DNA from: Clostridia bacterium
GTDB taxonomy: Bacteria; Bacillota_A; Clostridia; Oscillospirales; CAG-272
Reading direction: 5' to 3'
DNA: 11,610 nt
NCBI GenBank assembly: GCA_017472105.1
Contig: JAFUQY010000242.1
Coordinates: forward strand, 1 to 11,610
Shown: positions 1 to 6,826 of the stretch, one piece after another
Position numbering within the stretch: position 1 is the stretch's first letter
Layout of the letters: each line of letters starts with the position of its first letter
Notes under the pieces: model-generated
The model's input: the letters and a program-made list of their open reading frames with translations, nothing else
Database searches by the model: none
What the model was told of the DNA's origin: nothing
Translations under genes and position numbers: made by a program

Positions 1-54
1 CGGGAGACGAACGAGTGCAGGTTCCCGGCTCCGGCTGACCCGATTCTCGAGGAC

Positions 55-693
55 ATGAGCGGATTTTTCGAGAAGCGCGTGGAAGGCTACGATGAGCACA
101 TGATCGCGAACGTCGAAGGCTGCCGCGAAGGCTACCCGCTGATGGCGTCCCTTGTACCCGACGGAGCGGAATCCCTACTCGATCTCGGCTGCGGCACGGG
201 ACTGGAGCTTGACGAAATTTTCCGGCTTCATCCCGATCTGTCCGTGACCGCGGTCGATCTCTGCCCGGCGATGCTCGAAAAACTGCGCGGCAAACACCCG
301 GACAAGGATATGAACCTCATCTGCGGCGACTATTTCACGGCGGATTTCGGCTCGGGTTACGACTGTGCCGTGTCGTTTGAGACGATGCACCACTTCACGC
401 CGGAGAAAAAAGCCGGGCTGTACCGGAAAATCGCGGACGCTCTGACGCCGGACGGGTGCTACATCGAGTGCGATTACATGGTCGACACGCAGGCACAGGA
501 GGATCACTGGTTCGCGGAAAACCGGCGCATCCGTGCATTGCAGAACATTCCCGAGGACGCGTTCTTCCACTTTGACACCCCTTGCACGATGGAAAATCAG
601 CGGCAGCTCCTGCTGGATGCGGGATTTACGACGGTCGAGCTCGTCTTCCGCAAGGGCGGCACGGCGATGATGATTGCGAAAAAGGAGGGCTGA
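55..693 (+). CDS. Class I SAM-dependent methyltransferase
   Basis: Predicted cytosolic methyltransferase using S-adenosylmethionine; the substrate is unknown. The Rossmann-fold signature is clear: motif I LLDLGCGTGLE at residues 41-51, the acidic motif II in AVDLCPAML at 66-74 (Asp68 expected to bind the SAM ribose), GDYF near 91-94, and FETMHHF at 108-114 in the motif IV region. The N-terminus (FFEKRVEGYDEHM) matches the lead-in of small methyltransferases of about 200-250 residues. The start is uncertain. The frame is open to the left edge of the window with no in-frame ATG, GTG or TTG before position 55. The only purine-rich stretch (GAGG at 49-52) sits too close to this ATG. The gene therefore either starts at 55 or begins outside the window. 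It ends one base before the next gene, so the two are probably co-transcribed. The family call is firm; the target is not inferable. Confidence 0.88.
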   Translation: MSGFFEKRVEGYDEHMIANVEGCREGYPLMASLVPDGAESLLDLGCGTGLELDEIFRLHPDLSVTAVDLCPAMLEKLRGKHPDKDMNLICGDYFTADFGSGYDCAVSFETMHHFTPEKKAGLYRKIADALTPDGCYIECDYMVDTQAQEDHWFAENRRIRALQNIPEDAFFHFDTPCTMENQRQLLLDAGFTTVELVFRKGGTAMMIAKKEG

Positions 694-694
694 T

Positions 695-1297
695 ATGGCA
701 GAAATGATGCAGTTTGCAAACCGTGAGGACTTCCGTCTCTGGCTCAGCGAAAACGCTCTGTCCGACAGCGGCATCTGGATCGTGTTCAGCAAATCCAAAA
801 CCGACCGTGGAATGACTGCGGCGGAAGCCTTGGAAGAAGCGCTGTGCTTCGGCTGGATTGACGGTCAGATGCAGAAAATCGACGACAGCAGCTATAAAAA
901 ATACTTCAAACAGCGCGCGAAAACTGCCGACTGGTCGGAGAAGAACCGGAAACTGGCGCAGAAACTGGAAGAATCCGGGCAAATGACCGATTTCGGACGC
1001 GCGAAAATCGAATATGCGAAGGCGAACGGTCACTGGGACGTTGTCAAGCCGACTTTGAGTGACGATCAGCTTGCGGAATTTGACAAAATGGTGAAGGACT
1101 TCCCTGCCGCTTACGGCAACTGGGCAAAAATGCCGCCGTCCATGCGCAGGGGATACACGGGCTCGTACTTTCTCGGCACAAAGACGGAGGAAGGCAGAAA
1201 AAAGCGCTTTGCCGAGATTATACGGCGGCTTGAGCTGAATCTGAACCCGATGGAAAGCATGAAAAAAGCACTGGAAACATTACAGGAGGATAAATAA
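695..1297 (+). CDS. YdeI/OmpD-associated (OmdA) family protein
   Basis: 200-residue protein of the YdeI/OmpD-associated family (COG4430-like). The hallmark is EALCFGWIDG at residues 48-57. It is followed by YFKQRAKTADWSEKN at 70-84, which matches the family's basic, tryptophan-containing segment, and by a C-terminal lysine/arginine-rich helical part (residues 150-195). Some members have been linked to bacteriocin or antimicrobial-peptide resistance, but the biochemical role is not established, so no reaction is assigned. The start at 695 is chosen over an in-frame ATG at 674 because AGGAGGG (683-689) lies five bases upstream, while the earlier start would overlap the methyltransferase. The gene begins one base after the methyltransferase stop and its own stop abuts the next ATG, so it is the middle gene of a tight three-gene transcript. 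No signal peptide or membrane segment is seen. Confidence 0.85.
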   Translation: MAEMMQFANREDFRLWLSENALSDSGIWIVFSKSKTDRGMTAAEALEEALCFGWIDGQMQKIDDSSYKKYFKQRAKTADWSEKNRKLAQKLEESGQMTDFGRAKIEYAKANGHWDVVKPTLSDDQLAEFDKMVKDFPAAYGNWAKMPPSMRRGYTGSYFLGTKTEEGRKKRFAEIIRRLELNLNPMESMKKALETLQEDK

Positions 1298-1879
1298 ATG
1301 GAACCGAAAATCACTTACGAAGCGGCAGAGGCTCTGCTGAAACAGTACAATGCTGAGCCGTTCCATCTGCGCCACGCGTACACCGTGGAGGGCGTGATGC
1401 GTGCATTTGCAAAGTCGCTCGGCTACGGTGCGGAGGAAGAATACTGGGCGATGGTGGGACTGCTCCACGATATCGACTTCGAGCTGTACCCGGAGGAGCA
1501 CTGTCAGAAGGCACCGGAGCTGCTGAAAGACGGCGGTGTTGCGGATGACATGATCTATTCCATCTGCTCGCACGGCTGGGGCATCTGCTCCGAGCTCGAA
1601 CCGAAGCATGAGATGGAAAAAGTCCTGTTCGCGGCGGATGAACTGACTGGACTGATCTGGGCGGCGGCAAAAATGCGTCCCTCCAAAAGCACGTCCGACA
1701 TGGAGCTCTCCAGCCTGAAAAAGAAATTCAAGGACAAGAAATTCGCGGCGGGATGCTCCAGAGACGTGATCCGACAGGGTGCGGAACTTCTCGGATGGAC
1801 ACTGGACGAGCTGCTGGAGAAGACCCTTGACGCGATGCGGGAGACGGAAGCCTTCGTCAACGGAAAGTGCGGCGAATAA
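1298..1879 (+). CDS. HD-domain protein, putative metal-dependent phosphohydrolase
   Basis: 193-residue HD-superfamily protein. The expected metal ligands are present in order: His26 in LRHAYTV, His57-Asp58 in LLHDIDFE, His92 in SICSHGW and Asp114 in LFAADEL. This is the pattern of small stand-alone HD hydrolases, often annotated as HDIG-domain or hydrolase proteins, that act on phosphoester bonds of nucleotides or related small molecules. The substrate cannot be read from the sequence. AGGAGG at 1284-1289 lies eight bases before the ATG and is inside the preceding gene's end. The stop of that gene directly abuts this ATG, implying coupled translation. A probable terminator begins about 20 bases after the stop, making this the last gene of the unit. 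No fused effector domain is visible. Confidence 0.88.
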   Translation: MEPKITYEAAEALLKQYNAEPFHLRHAYTVEGVMRAFAKSLGYGAEEEYWAMVGLLHDIDFELYPEEHCQKAPELLKDGGVADDMIYSICSHGWGICSELEPKHEMEKVLFAADELTGLIWAAAKMRPSKSTSDMELSSLKKKFKDKKFAAGCSRDVIRQGAELLGWTLDELLEKTLDAMRETEAFVNGKCGE

Positions 1880-1898
1880 TTCCGAAAAAACGGAAATC

Positions 1899-1928
1899 GG
1901 CAGAGGAGTGCGCCTTCCCTGCCTTTTT
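1899..1928 (+). terminator. Probable rho-independent terminator after the three-gene unit
   Basis: GGCAGAGGA (1899-1907) pairs with TTCCCTGCC (1915-1923) around a seven-base loop, with one A-C mismatch and one G-T wobble. It is followed at once by five T (1924-1928). Position and orientation fit the end of the HD-protein transcript. A smaller TTCCG/CGGAA hairpin with an A6 loop lies just upstream (1880-1895) but has no T-run. Confidence 0.6.
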
Positions 1929-1997
1929 CGCATGCACAGCTGTCGGTTTGGTTGGATGGTACAATTGATCTGCGCCCTGTTCGTCTTTCCCGGAGTC

Positions 1998-2006
1998 TGG
2001 TATCAT
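1998..2006 (+). promoter_or_regulatory. Extended -10 promoter of the XRE regulator gene
   Basis: TGGTATCAT reads as TGn plus a TATCAT -10 hexamer at 2001-2006. No good -35 is found at 16-18 bases; TTGATC at 1965-1970 is too far away. Extended -10 elements often work without a strong -35. The predicted start is near 2013, about 35 bases before the ATG. Call is by motif only. Confidence 0.45.
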
Positions 2007-2012
2007 ATAACC

Positions 2013-2022
2013 GTGAGCTCAC
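2013..2022. promoter_or_regulatory. Palindrome at the predicted xre transcription start (possible operator)
   Basis: GTGAGCTCAC is a perfect 10-bp palindrome beginning seven bases after the -10 hexamer, so it would overlap +1. A repressor bound here would block initiation. Autoregulation by the downstream XRE protein is the simplest idea, but it is inference. Confidence 0.35.
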
Positions 2023-2047
2023 CAAATCATTTCAAAGGAGAACAATT

Positions 2048-2803
2048 ATGACACTCAGCGAACGACTGCGCACCATGCGGAAAGCCGCGGACTACACGCA
2101 GGAGCAGCTTGCGGAATTCCTCGGCATCTCGTCGCAGGCCGTCAGCAGATGGGAAACCGGCGCGACATCTCCCGACATCAGCCTTCTTCCCCAGCTTGCG
2201 GAGCTGTTCCGTGTGACCGTTGACGAGCTGCTCGGCGTGAATGAAACGGAAAAACGCCGGGAGATCGACCGGATCGTTGCGGAAACCTCGGCGGAAATCG
2301 ACCGCGGCCGCACGCAGGAACCGATCCGCATTCTCAGAGAGGCACTGAACCGCTATCCGAACAACGACCGGCTTCTGGTGACCCTGATGTACGCCCTGTA
2401 CGCGGCGAGCGAGGATGCGGATTTCTGCCGGGAGCACGACGGAGAGATTGTTTCCATCGCCTGCCGGATCCGCGAATACTCCCGTGACGAGGACTGCCGC
2501 AACGAAGCACGACGACTGCTGTTCCGCCACTACTGCGACACAAACCGACGCGCCGAAGCCATGCGGATTGCGGATGCCATGCCGGATATCGAGTCTTGCC
2601 GTCAGCGGAATCTCTACTGGGCACTGGACGGCACTCCGCGTGCGGCACATCTGCGGGAACGGATTGCGGATGAGCTTCGCGAGCTTGACTGGGCAGTCTG
2701 GGCGTATTCCGTCCATGCATCCCTGCCGGAGGAAAAACGTGCCGAGCTCAACGCCATGCGCGAACGCGTGAAGGCGATGGTTCAGGAGCATTTCCCGGAA
2801 TAA
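2048..2803 (+). CDS. XRE-family HTH transcriptional regulator with helical C-terminal domain
   Basis: 251-residue DNA-binding regulator. Residues 4-60 form a Cro/C1-type helix-turn-helix: LRTMRKAADYTQEQLAEFLG, then the recognition-helix segment SSQAVSRWETG (29-38), then DISLLPQLAELFRVTVDELLG. The remaining roughly 190 residues are rich in Arg, Glu and Ala and look all-helical. The stretch from about 84 to 120 resembles a tetratricopeptide hairpin (EPIRILREALNRYPNNDRLL). Such C-terminal regions often sense a ligand or mediate oligomerisation; the ligand here is unknown. The start at 2048 is set by AAAGGAG (2034-2040), seven bases upstream; the same frame extends to an ATG at 1952 but that would run through the promoter. 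It is isolated between two terminators with its own promoter and a palindrome at +1, which suggests self-repression. Other targets cannot be named. Confidence 0.9.
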   Translation: MTLSERLRTMRKAADYTQEQLAEFLGISSQAVSRWETGATSPDISLLPQLAELFRVTVDELLGVNETEKRREIDRIVAETSAEIDRGRTQEPIRILREALNRYPNNDRLLVTLMYALYAASEDADFCREHDGEIVSIACRIREYSRDEDCRNEARRLLFRHYCDTNRRAEAMRIADAMPDIESCRQRNLYWALDGTPRAAHLRERIADELRELDWAVWAYSVHASLPEEKRAELNAMRERVKAMVQEHFPE

Positions 2804-2811
2804 CAACGCAA

Positions 2812-2856
2812 AAACACCGTCCTTTTTCGGTTTGAAGCCGGATCGGGACGGTGTTT
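2812..2856. terminator. Convergent (bidirectional) terminator hairpin between xre and yebC
   Basis: AAACACCGTCC (2812-2822) and GGACGGTGTTT (2846-2856) are perfect 11-bp inverted repeats. Inside lies a smaller CGG/CCG pairing (2828-2830 with 2838-2840). On the - strand the stem runs into TTTTT then GCG, a good U-tract for ending yebC. On the + strand only TTT follows, so termination of xre may be weaker. It lies between the two convergent stops (2803 and 2885). Confidence 0.8.
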
Positions 2857-2884
2857 GCCTGTTCAATTTAATTCAGCGGAGGAA

Positions 2885-3625
2885 TTATTCCTGATCCGCG
2901 TTTTCCCAGTTGTGGTAAACTTCCTGAACGTCGTCGCAGTCTTCGAGATGCTCGAGAAGGTTATTCATGTTCTTGATGGCATCTTCGTCGGTGAGGGTGA
3001 CATAGTTCTGGGGAATCTTGTCTTCTTCCGCGGACGCGATTTTGTAGCCGAGAGCTTCCAGTGCATCGCGGACTGCGCGGAGGTCGCTGGGATCGGTGGT
3101 GATTTCGAAGGATTCTTCGTCGGAGGAGAAGTCTTCCGCGCCTGCTTCGAGAGCTGCTTCCATCAGTGCGTCTTCGTCAGCGTCTTCGTTGTCTTCCTTG
3201 GTGAGAAGGATCACGCCCTTGTCGTCAAACATGTAGGACACACAGCCGGTCGCGCCGAGATTTCCGCCGTACTTGTCGAAGAAGTGACGGACGTCGGATG
3301 CGGTACGGTTTCTGGAGTCGGTAGCGGTTTCCACGATGACGGCAACGCCGCTGGGACCGTAGCCTTCGTAAACGATTTCTTCGTAAACAACGCTGTCCGC
3401 ACCCATTGCCTTCTTGATGGCACGTTCAATGTTGTCGTTGGGGACGTTGTTGTCCTTTGCCTTCTGGATCAGATCGCGGAGCTTGCCGTTAACGCTGGGG
3501 TCGCCGCCGCCTTCACGAACGCAGATCTGGATTTCCTTACCGATCTTGGTGAAAATCTTACCCTTCTGCGCGTCGGTCTTTGCCTTTTTGTTCTTGATAT
3601 TATTCCATTTGCTGTGTCCTGACAT
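2885..3625 (-). CDS. yebC: YebC/PmpR (TACO1) family protein
   Basis: 246-residue cytosolic protein, the usual length for the family. The N-terminal signature MSGHSKWNNIKNKKAKTDA and the following KGKIFTKIGKEI are diagnostic. NVPNDNIERAI at 60-70, YEGYGPSGVAVIVE at 86-99, RTASDVRHFF at 107-116 and an acidic C-terminal third (LLEHLEDCDDVQEVYHN) complete the match. Members were long annotated as transcriptional regulators. The mitochondrial homologue TACO1 is a translation activator, and more recent work links bacterial YebC proteins to relief of ribosome stalling, so a translational role is plausible here. An AAAGAGG site (3633-3639 on the complement) lies seven bases from the start. It sits 36 bases downstream of argS in the same direction, so the two are probably co-transcribed and end at the convergent hairpin. 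No missing segment or frameshift is seen. Confidence 0.96.
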   Translation of the reverse strand: MSGHSKWNNIKNKKAKTDAQKGKIFTKIGKEIQICVREGGGDPSVNGKLRDLIQKAKDNNVPNDNIERAIKKAMGADSVVYEEIVYEGYGPSGVAVIVETATDSRNRTASDVRHFFDKYGGNLGATGCVSYMFDDKGVILLTKEDNEDADEDALMEAALEAGAEDFSSDEESFEITTDPSDLRAVRDALEALGYKIASAEEDKIPQNYVTLTDEDAIKNMNNLLEHLEDCDDVQEVYHNWENADQE

Positions 3626-3661
3626 TTTGAAACCTCTTTGTATATGAAAAATTGATTGAAA

Positions 3662-5377
3662 TCAGATCTTTTCGGGCGTTCTCATGCAGATGAGCCGGAG
3701 GGATGTGCCGAGGACGCTCTTGACCGCCTTGGTGAGACGGATACGGAATGCACGCGCATCGTCATTTTCCGCAGTCACGATGGGACAGTCGCGGTAGAAA
3801 CGGTTGAACGCGGTGCAGACGTCAATGACGTAACGGGTGATGTTGGAGGGCTCGTATTCCTCGATGGCATCGGCAACCTTTTCCGGGAAGCGCGCCAGAG
3901 TCTTGAGCAGTGCGGATTCGCTCTCGTGGGTTACGGTGCCGCCGACGGGATTGATGCCGGATTCCGCAGCCTTGGAGAGGATGGAGCAGGTTCTCGCGTA
4001 GGTGTACTGCGCATAGGGACCGGTGGAGCCTTCGAAGCTCAGTGCCTGCTCGAGGGTGAAGTTGATATCCTTGATTCTGCTGTTGTACAAGTAGTTGAAT
4101 ACAATCGCGCCGACGCCGACAGCTTCCGCAACTTCCTCGCGGGTTTCGGGATCGGCAATTTTTTCGCCCATGATCTCTCTGACCTTGTCGATGGAGAGCT
4201 TGAACAGGTCGCGCAGGAGAACGACGTTGCCGGTACGGGTAGCCAGCTTCGCGCCGCCGATGGATACGGTTCCGTAGGGCACATGCACGAGATTGTCATG
4301 CCAGTCGTAGCCCATCAGCTCCACAACCTTGAACCACTGTGCGAAGTGGAGGCTCTGCGCGGAGGAGGTGACGTAGATACACTTGTCGAAATCGTACGCT
4401 TCCTTGCGGTAAACGGCAGCGGCGATGTCACGGGTGGGATACAGCGTGGAGCCGTCCTTCTTGAGAATCAGGCACGGAGGCATGTTGTAGTCGGAAAGAT
4501 CCACAATGGATGCACCCTCGTCGATCTTGAGCAGTCCGGATTCGCGGAGCTTTTCGACCTGAGCGGGCATCTTGTCGGTGTAGAAGGATTCGCCCTTGTA
4601 GGAATCGAAGGAAACGCCGAGGAGGTCGCAGGTCTTCTTGCATTCCTCGAAGGAAATATCCACGAACCACTTCCAGAGAGCGAGATTTTCTTCGTCGCCT
4701 TCCTCGAGCTTGTGGAATTCCGCTCTTGCCTCGTCCTTGAGCGCGTCATTGTCTTCGCATTCGATGTTGTAGCGCACATAGAGCTTCACGAGCTCATCCA
4801 CGCCGCCCTGTTCGATGACAGTTTTGTCGCCCCACTTCTTGTAAGCCGCGATCTGCTTGCCGAACTGCGTACCCCAGTCACCGAGGTAGTTGATGCCGAC
4901 GCACTTGTAGCCGACAAATTCGTGCAGGAGCTTGAGGGAGTGACCGATGACGGTGGTGCCGAGGTGACCGATGTGGAACGGCTTCATGAGGTTGGGAGAG
5001 CAGTAGTCGAGAACGACGGTCTTGCCTTCGCCGATGCCGGAGGAGCCGTACTTGTCGCCCTTTTCCTCGATGACGCTGAGCACGTTGTCAACGAGATAGT
5101 TGTCGCCGATTTTGAAATTCAGGTAGCCGCCGGCAGCTGCGGTGGTACCGTAAGCGAAATCGGCGGTCTTTTCAGCCAGTGCGGCAGCAATCTTCGGCGG
5201 TGCATTGCGGAGTACCTTGGAAAGACGGAAGCACGGGAACGCAAGGTCACCCATGGTGCTGTCCGGCGGGTATTCCAGCATCGCTGCGATCTCCTCGACC
5301 GTGAAGGTGAGCTGATCGGACAGGGACTGCATCGCGGTAAGAATCGCTTCCGCGGTTTTGAGTTTAAAATTCTGCAT
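3662..5377 (-). CDS. argS: Arginyl-tRNA synthetase
   Basis: 571-residue class I aminoacyl-tRNA synthetase that charges tRNA-Arg with arginine using ATP. An N-terminal ArgS-specific tRNA-binding domain (about 1-115) is followed by the catalytic core. The core carries the HIGH motif in KPFHIGHLG (132-140), NYLGDWGTQFG (163-173), LYPTRDIAAAVYR (312-324), and the KMSKS-equivalent loop as KLATRTGNVV (377-386). The C-terminal helical anticodon-binding (DALR) domain begins near GPYAQYTYAR (453-462) and ends with a TPEKI tail. The start is placed at 5377, where GGAGA (5388-5392 on the complement) lies ten bases upstream. The frame stays open to an ATG at 5461, but those 28 extra codons would run through a strong hairpin. 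Transcribed after prs, from which it is separated by that hairpin, and before yebC. No T-box leader is recognisable in the 117-base gap. Confidence 0.97.
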   Translation of the reverse strand: MQNFKLKTAEAILTAMQSLSDQLTFTVEEIAAMLEYPPDSTMGDLAFPCFRLSKVLRNAPPKIAAALAEKTADFAYGTTAAAGGYLNFKIGDNYLVDNVLSVIEEKGDKYGSSGIGEGKTVVLDYCSPNLMKPFHIGHLGTTVIGHSLKLLHEFVGYKCVGINYLGDWGTQFGKQIAAYKKWGDKTVIEQGGVDELVKLYVRYNIECEDNDALKDEARAEFHKLEEGDEENLALWKWFVDISFEECKKTCDLLGVSFDSYKGESFYTDKMPAQVEKLRESGLLKIDEGASIVDLSDYNMPPCLILKKDGSTLYPTRDIAAAVYRKEAYDFDKCIYVTSSAQSLHFAQWFKVVELMGYDWHDNLVHVPYGTVSIGGAKLATRTGNVVLLRDLFKLSIDKVREIMGEKIADPETREEVAEAVGVGAIVFNYLYNSRIKDINFTLEQALSFEGSTGPYAQYTYARTCSILSKAAESGINPVGGTVTHESESALLKTLARFPEKVADAIEEYEPSNITRYVIDVCTAFNRFYRDCPIVTAENDDARAFRIRLTKAVKSVLGTSLRLICMRTPEKI

Positions 5378-5413
5378 AAATGTAAAATCTCCGGTTTTCG
5401 TGAAAAAGTGATC

Positions 5414-5461
5414 GTGAAGAAGCGAGGAGAGCGTAATTCCGTGCTTTCCCTGCTTCTTCAC
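5414..5461 (-). terminator. Strong hairpin between prs and argS (terminator or attenuator)
   Basis: GTGAAGAAGC (5414-5423) and GCTTCTTCAC (5452-5461) are perfect 10-bp inverted repeats. Pairing continues inward, imperfectly, to a ten-base loop, giving a stem near 19 bp. Read in the gene direction, a T5 run (within CACTTTTTCACG, complement of 5403-5407) begins six bases after the stem, so the match to an intrinsic terminator is imperfect. It could end prs transcripts, attenuate argS-yebC or protect mRNA ends. The argS ribosome binding site lies 22 bases beyond the stem. Confidence 0.55.
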
Positions 5462-5494
5462 CGTTCACATTCGATTCAGTTTGATGATGGAAAA

Positions 5495-6619
5495 TCAGTT
5501 GGACTCAGTCTTGGAGCGGTGCTCGTCCATGATGGTGTGGATCTTTGCCACGGGATTGAGCAGGTCGCTGATGGTCTGGTCCTTGTTGAGGGTGTCCACC
5601 ATGAGAGCCATGTACTTGCACATGTTGACTTCCGCATACCATTCCTTTTCCAGCAGTCCGTCCGGATGATAGATCAGGTTGGTGGTGAAGCACTTGGTGA
5701 ACAGACCTTCTTCGTAAGCCTTGTCGAACACTTCGAAGCCTTCCGTGAAGAGACCGAAGGTTACAAAGAAGAAAATTCTTCTCGCGCCCTTTGCCTTGAG
5801 CTGCTTGCAGACGTCGATGATGGAACCGCCGGACGCGATCATGTCGTCGATGACGATAACGTCCTTGCCGTTGACGTCTCTGCCGAGGTATTCGTGCGCT
5901 TCGATGGGGTTCTTGCCGTTGACGATCTTGGAGTAGTTGCGTCTCTTATAGAACATACCGAGTTCCAGACCGAGGACGGAGGCGTAGTACATGGTACGGC
6001 TGATTGCGCCTTCGTCGGGAGAAATAATCATCAGATCATCCTTGTTGAAGGAAATATCGGGAATATTTCTGACCAGCGCCTTGAGCATCTGGTATGTAGG
6101 TCTCACATTGTCAAAACCGGTAAGCGGAATTGCATTGGATACGCGGTGGTCGTGCGCGTCGAAGGTGATGATGTTGGATACACCCATCTGCACCAGTTCC
6201 TGGAGTGCGATTGCGCAGTCAAGAGATTCGCGGGAGGTTCTCTTGTGCTGGCGGCCTTCGTACAGCATGGGCATGATGACGGTGATGCGTCTTGCCTTAC
6301 CGCCGATGGCAGCGATGGTTCTCTTCAGATCTGCGAAATGATCGTCAGGGCTCATGGGGACTTCCTGTCCGTACATCTTATACTTGACCCCATAGTTGAA
6401 GCAGTCGGAGATGATGTAAACATCATGACCGCGCATGGAAGAATGGAGCATGCCCTTGCCTTCGCCGGAACCGAAACGCGGGCAGTCCGCGGTGTGAATA
6501 AAGGAAACGTCGTCGCCGTGAGAACGCCATTCGCGGAGATAGTAATCTACCTGTTCAACGAATTTCTCACATCCACGCATACCGATTACAGAAAGTTCGC
6601 CGAAAAAGCTGTCACTCAT
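5495..6619 (-). CDS. prs: Ribose-phosphate pyrophosphokinase (PRPP synthetase), long divergent form
   Basis: 374-residue homologue of PRPP synthetase, which transfers pyrophosphate from ATP to ribose 5-phosphate to feed purine, pyrimidine, histidine, tryptophan and NAD synthesis. Classical bacterial Prs is about 315 residues. Recognisable elements are MRGHDVYIISD (62-72), MPMLYEGRQHKRTSRE (116-131, equivalent of the ARQD-containing ATP-binding strand), FDAHD (153-157, equivalent of DLHA with the catalytic His156), SPDEG (200-204), KRR at 225-227 starting the flexible catalytic loop, and the PRPP-binding loop VIVIDDMIASGGSI (254-267). Deviations: RQD is RQH, the QIQGFF segment after the DLH motif is absent, and the flexible loop and C-terminus are longer. 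The start at 6619 has AAGGGG (6626-6631 on the complement) six bases upstream. The two phosphoribosyltransferase-fold halves are intact, so activity is likely, but altered allostery or a second-copy role is possible. Confidence 0.88.
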   Translation of the reverse strand: MSDSFFGELSVIGMRGCEKFVEQVDYYLREWRSHGDDVSFIHTADCPRFGSGEGKGMLHSSMRGHDVYIISDCFNYGVKYKMYGQEVPMSPDDHFADLKRTIAAIGGKARRITVIMPMLYEGRQHKRTSRESLDCAIALQELVQMGVSNIITFDAHDHRVSNAIPLTGFDNVRPTYQMLKALVRNIPDISFNKDDLMIISPDEGAISRTMYYASVLGLELGMFYKRRNYSKIVNGKNPIEAHEYLGRDVNGKDVIVIDDMIASGGSIIDVCKQLKAKGARRIFFFVTFGLFTEGFEVFDKAYEEGLFTKCFTTNLIYHPDGLLEKEWYAEVNMCKYMALMVDTLNKDQTISDLLNPVAKIHTIMDEHRSKTESN

Positions 6620-6687
6620 AAAATACCCCTTATGTCATTGAATTTTTTGACGCAGAACTTTGAGACAATTCCGCATAATACGTACAT

Positions 6688-6696
6688 ATTATACCA
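6688..6696 (-). promoter_or_regulatory. Extended -10 promoter of prs
   Basis: On the - strand TGGTATAAT gives a consensus TATAAT hexamer (complement of 6688-6693) with TGn in front. The best -35 candidates at 16-18 bases are weak (TACAAA at 6711-6716). Predicted start near 6681, leaving a leader of about 60 bases before the prs ATG. Surroundings are strongly AT-rich, unlike the coding regions. Confidence 0.7.
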
Positions 6697-6774
6697 TATT
6701 TCTCTTCATTTTTGTACGCAGCTGACGAAATTTTCATTTGGTATATCCTATAATTTATCCGCTGAGCATCGCCG

Positions 6775-6804
6775 GAATCCTGTGAATTTCGACAGAATCC
6801 TGTG
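6775..6804. repeat. 10-bp direct repeat between mgtE and prs
   Basis: GAATCCTGTG occurs at 6775-6784 and again at 6795-6804, a period of 20 bases or roughly two helical turns. It lies in the 207-base gap after mgtE and about 80 bases upstream of the prs -10. It could be a tandem protein-binding site or chance; no known motif is matched. Confidence 0.4.
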
Positions 6805-6826
6805 TTTTCCGTTAAAAAATGGCAAA

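Noticed and set aside
175..798. 207-codon - strand frame opposite the methyltransferase.
   Set aside because: The + strand frame carries intact SAM-binding motifs; the - strand frame has none and crosses the gene boundary.
1952..2047. In-frame N-terminal extension of the XRE regulator.
   Set aside because: It would cross the predicted promoter and lacks a ribosome site; the ATG at 2048 begins a normal HTH domain.
2855..3622. 255-codon + strand frame opposite yebC.
   Set aside because: Same codon-opposite-codon effect; yebC is a clear family match and this frame starts inside the terminator.
5378..5461. 28-codon upstream extension of argS.
   Set aside because: It would place the start in the prs-argS hairpin; the ATG at 5377 has a proper ribosome site and matches family length.
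5378..5494. T-box riboswitch before argS.
   Set aside because: The gap is only 117 bases and shows no T-box consensus or antiterminator arrangement; only the single hairpin is supported.
6749..6754. TATAAT on the + strand between prs and mgtE.
   Set aside because: No matching -35 or TGn is present and it would drive antisense transcription into mgtE; the AT-rich gap makes chance hits likely.
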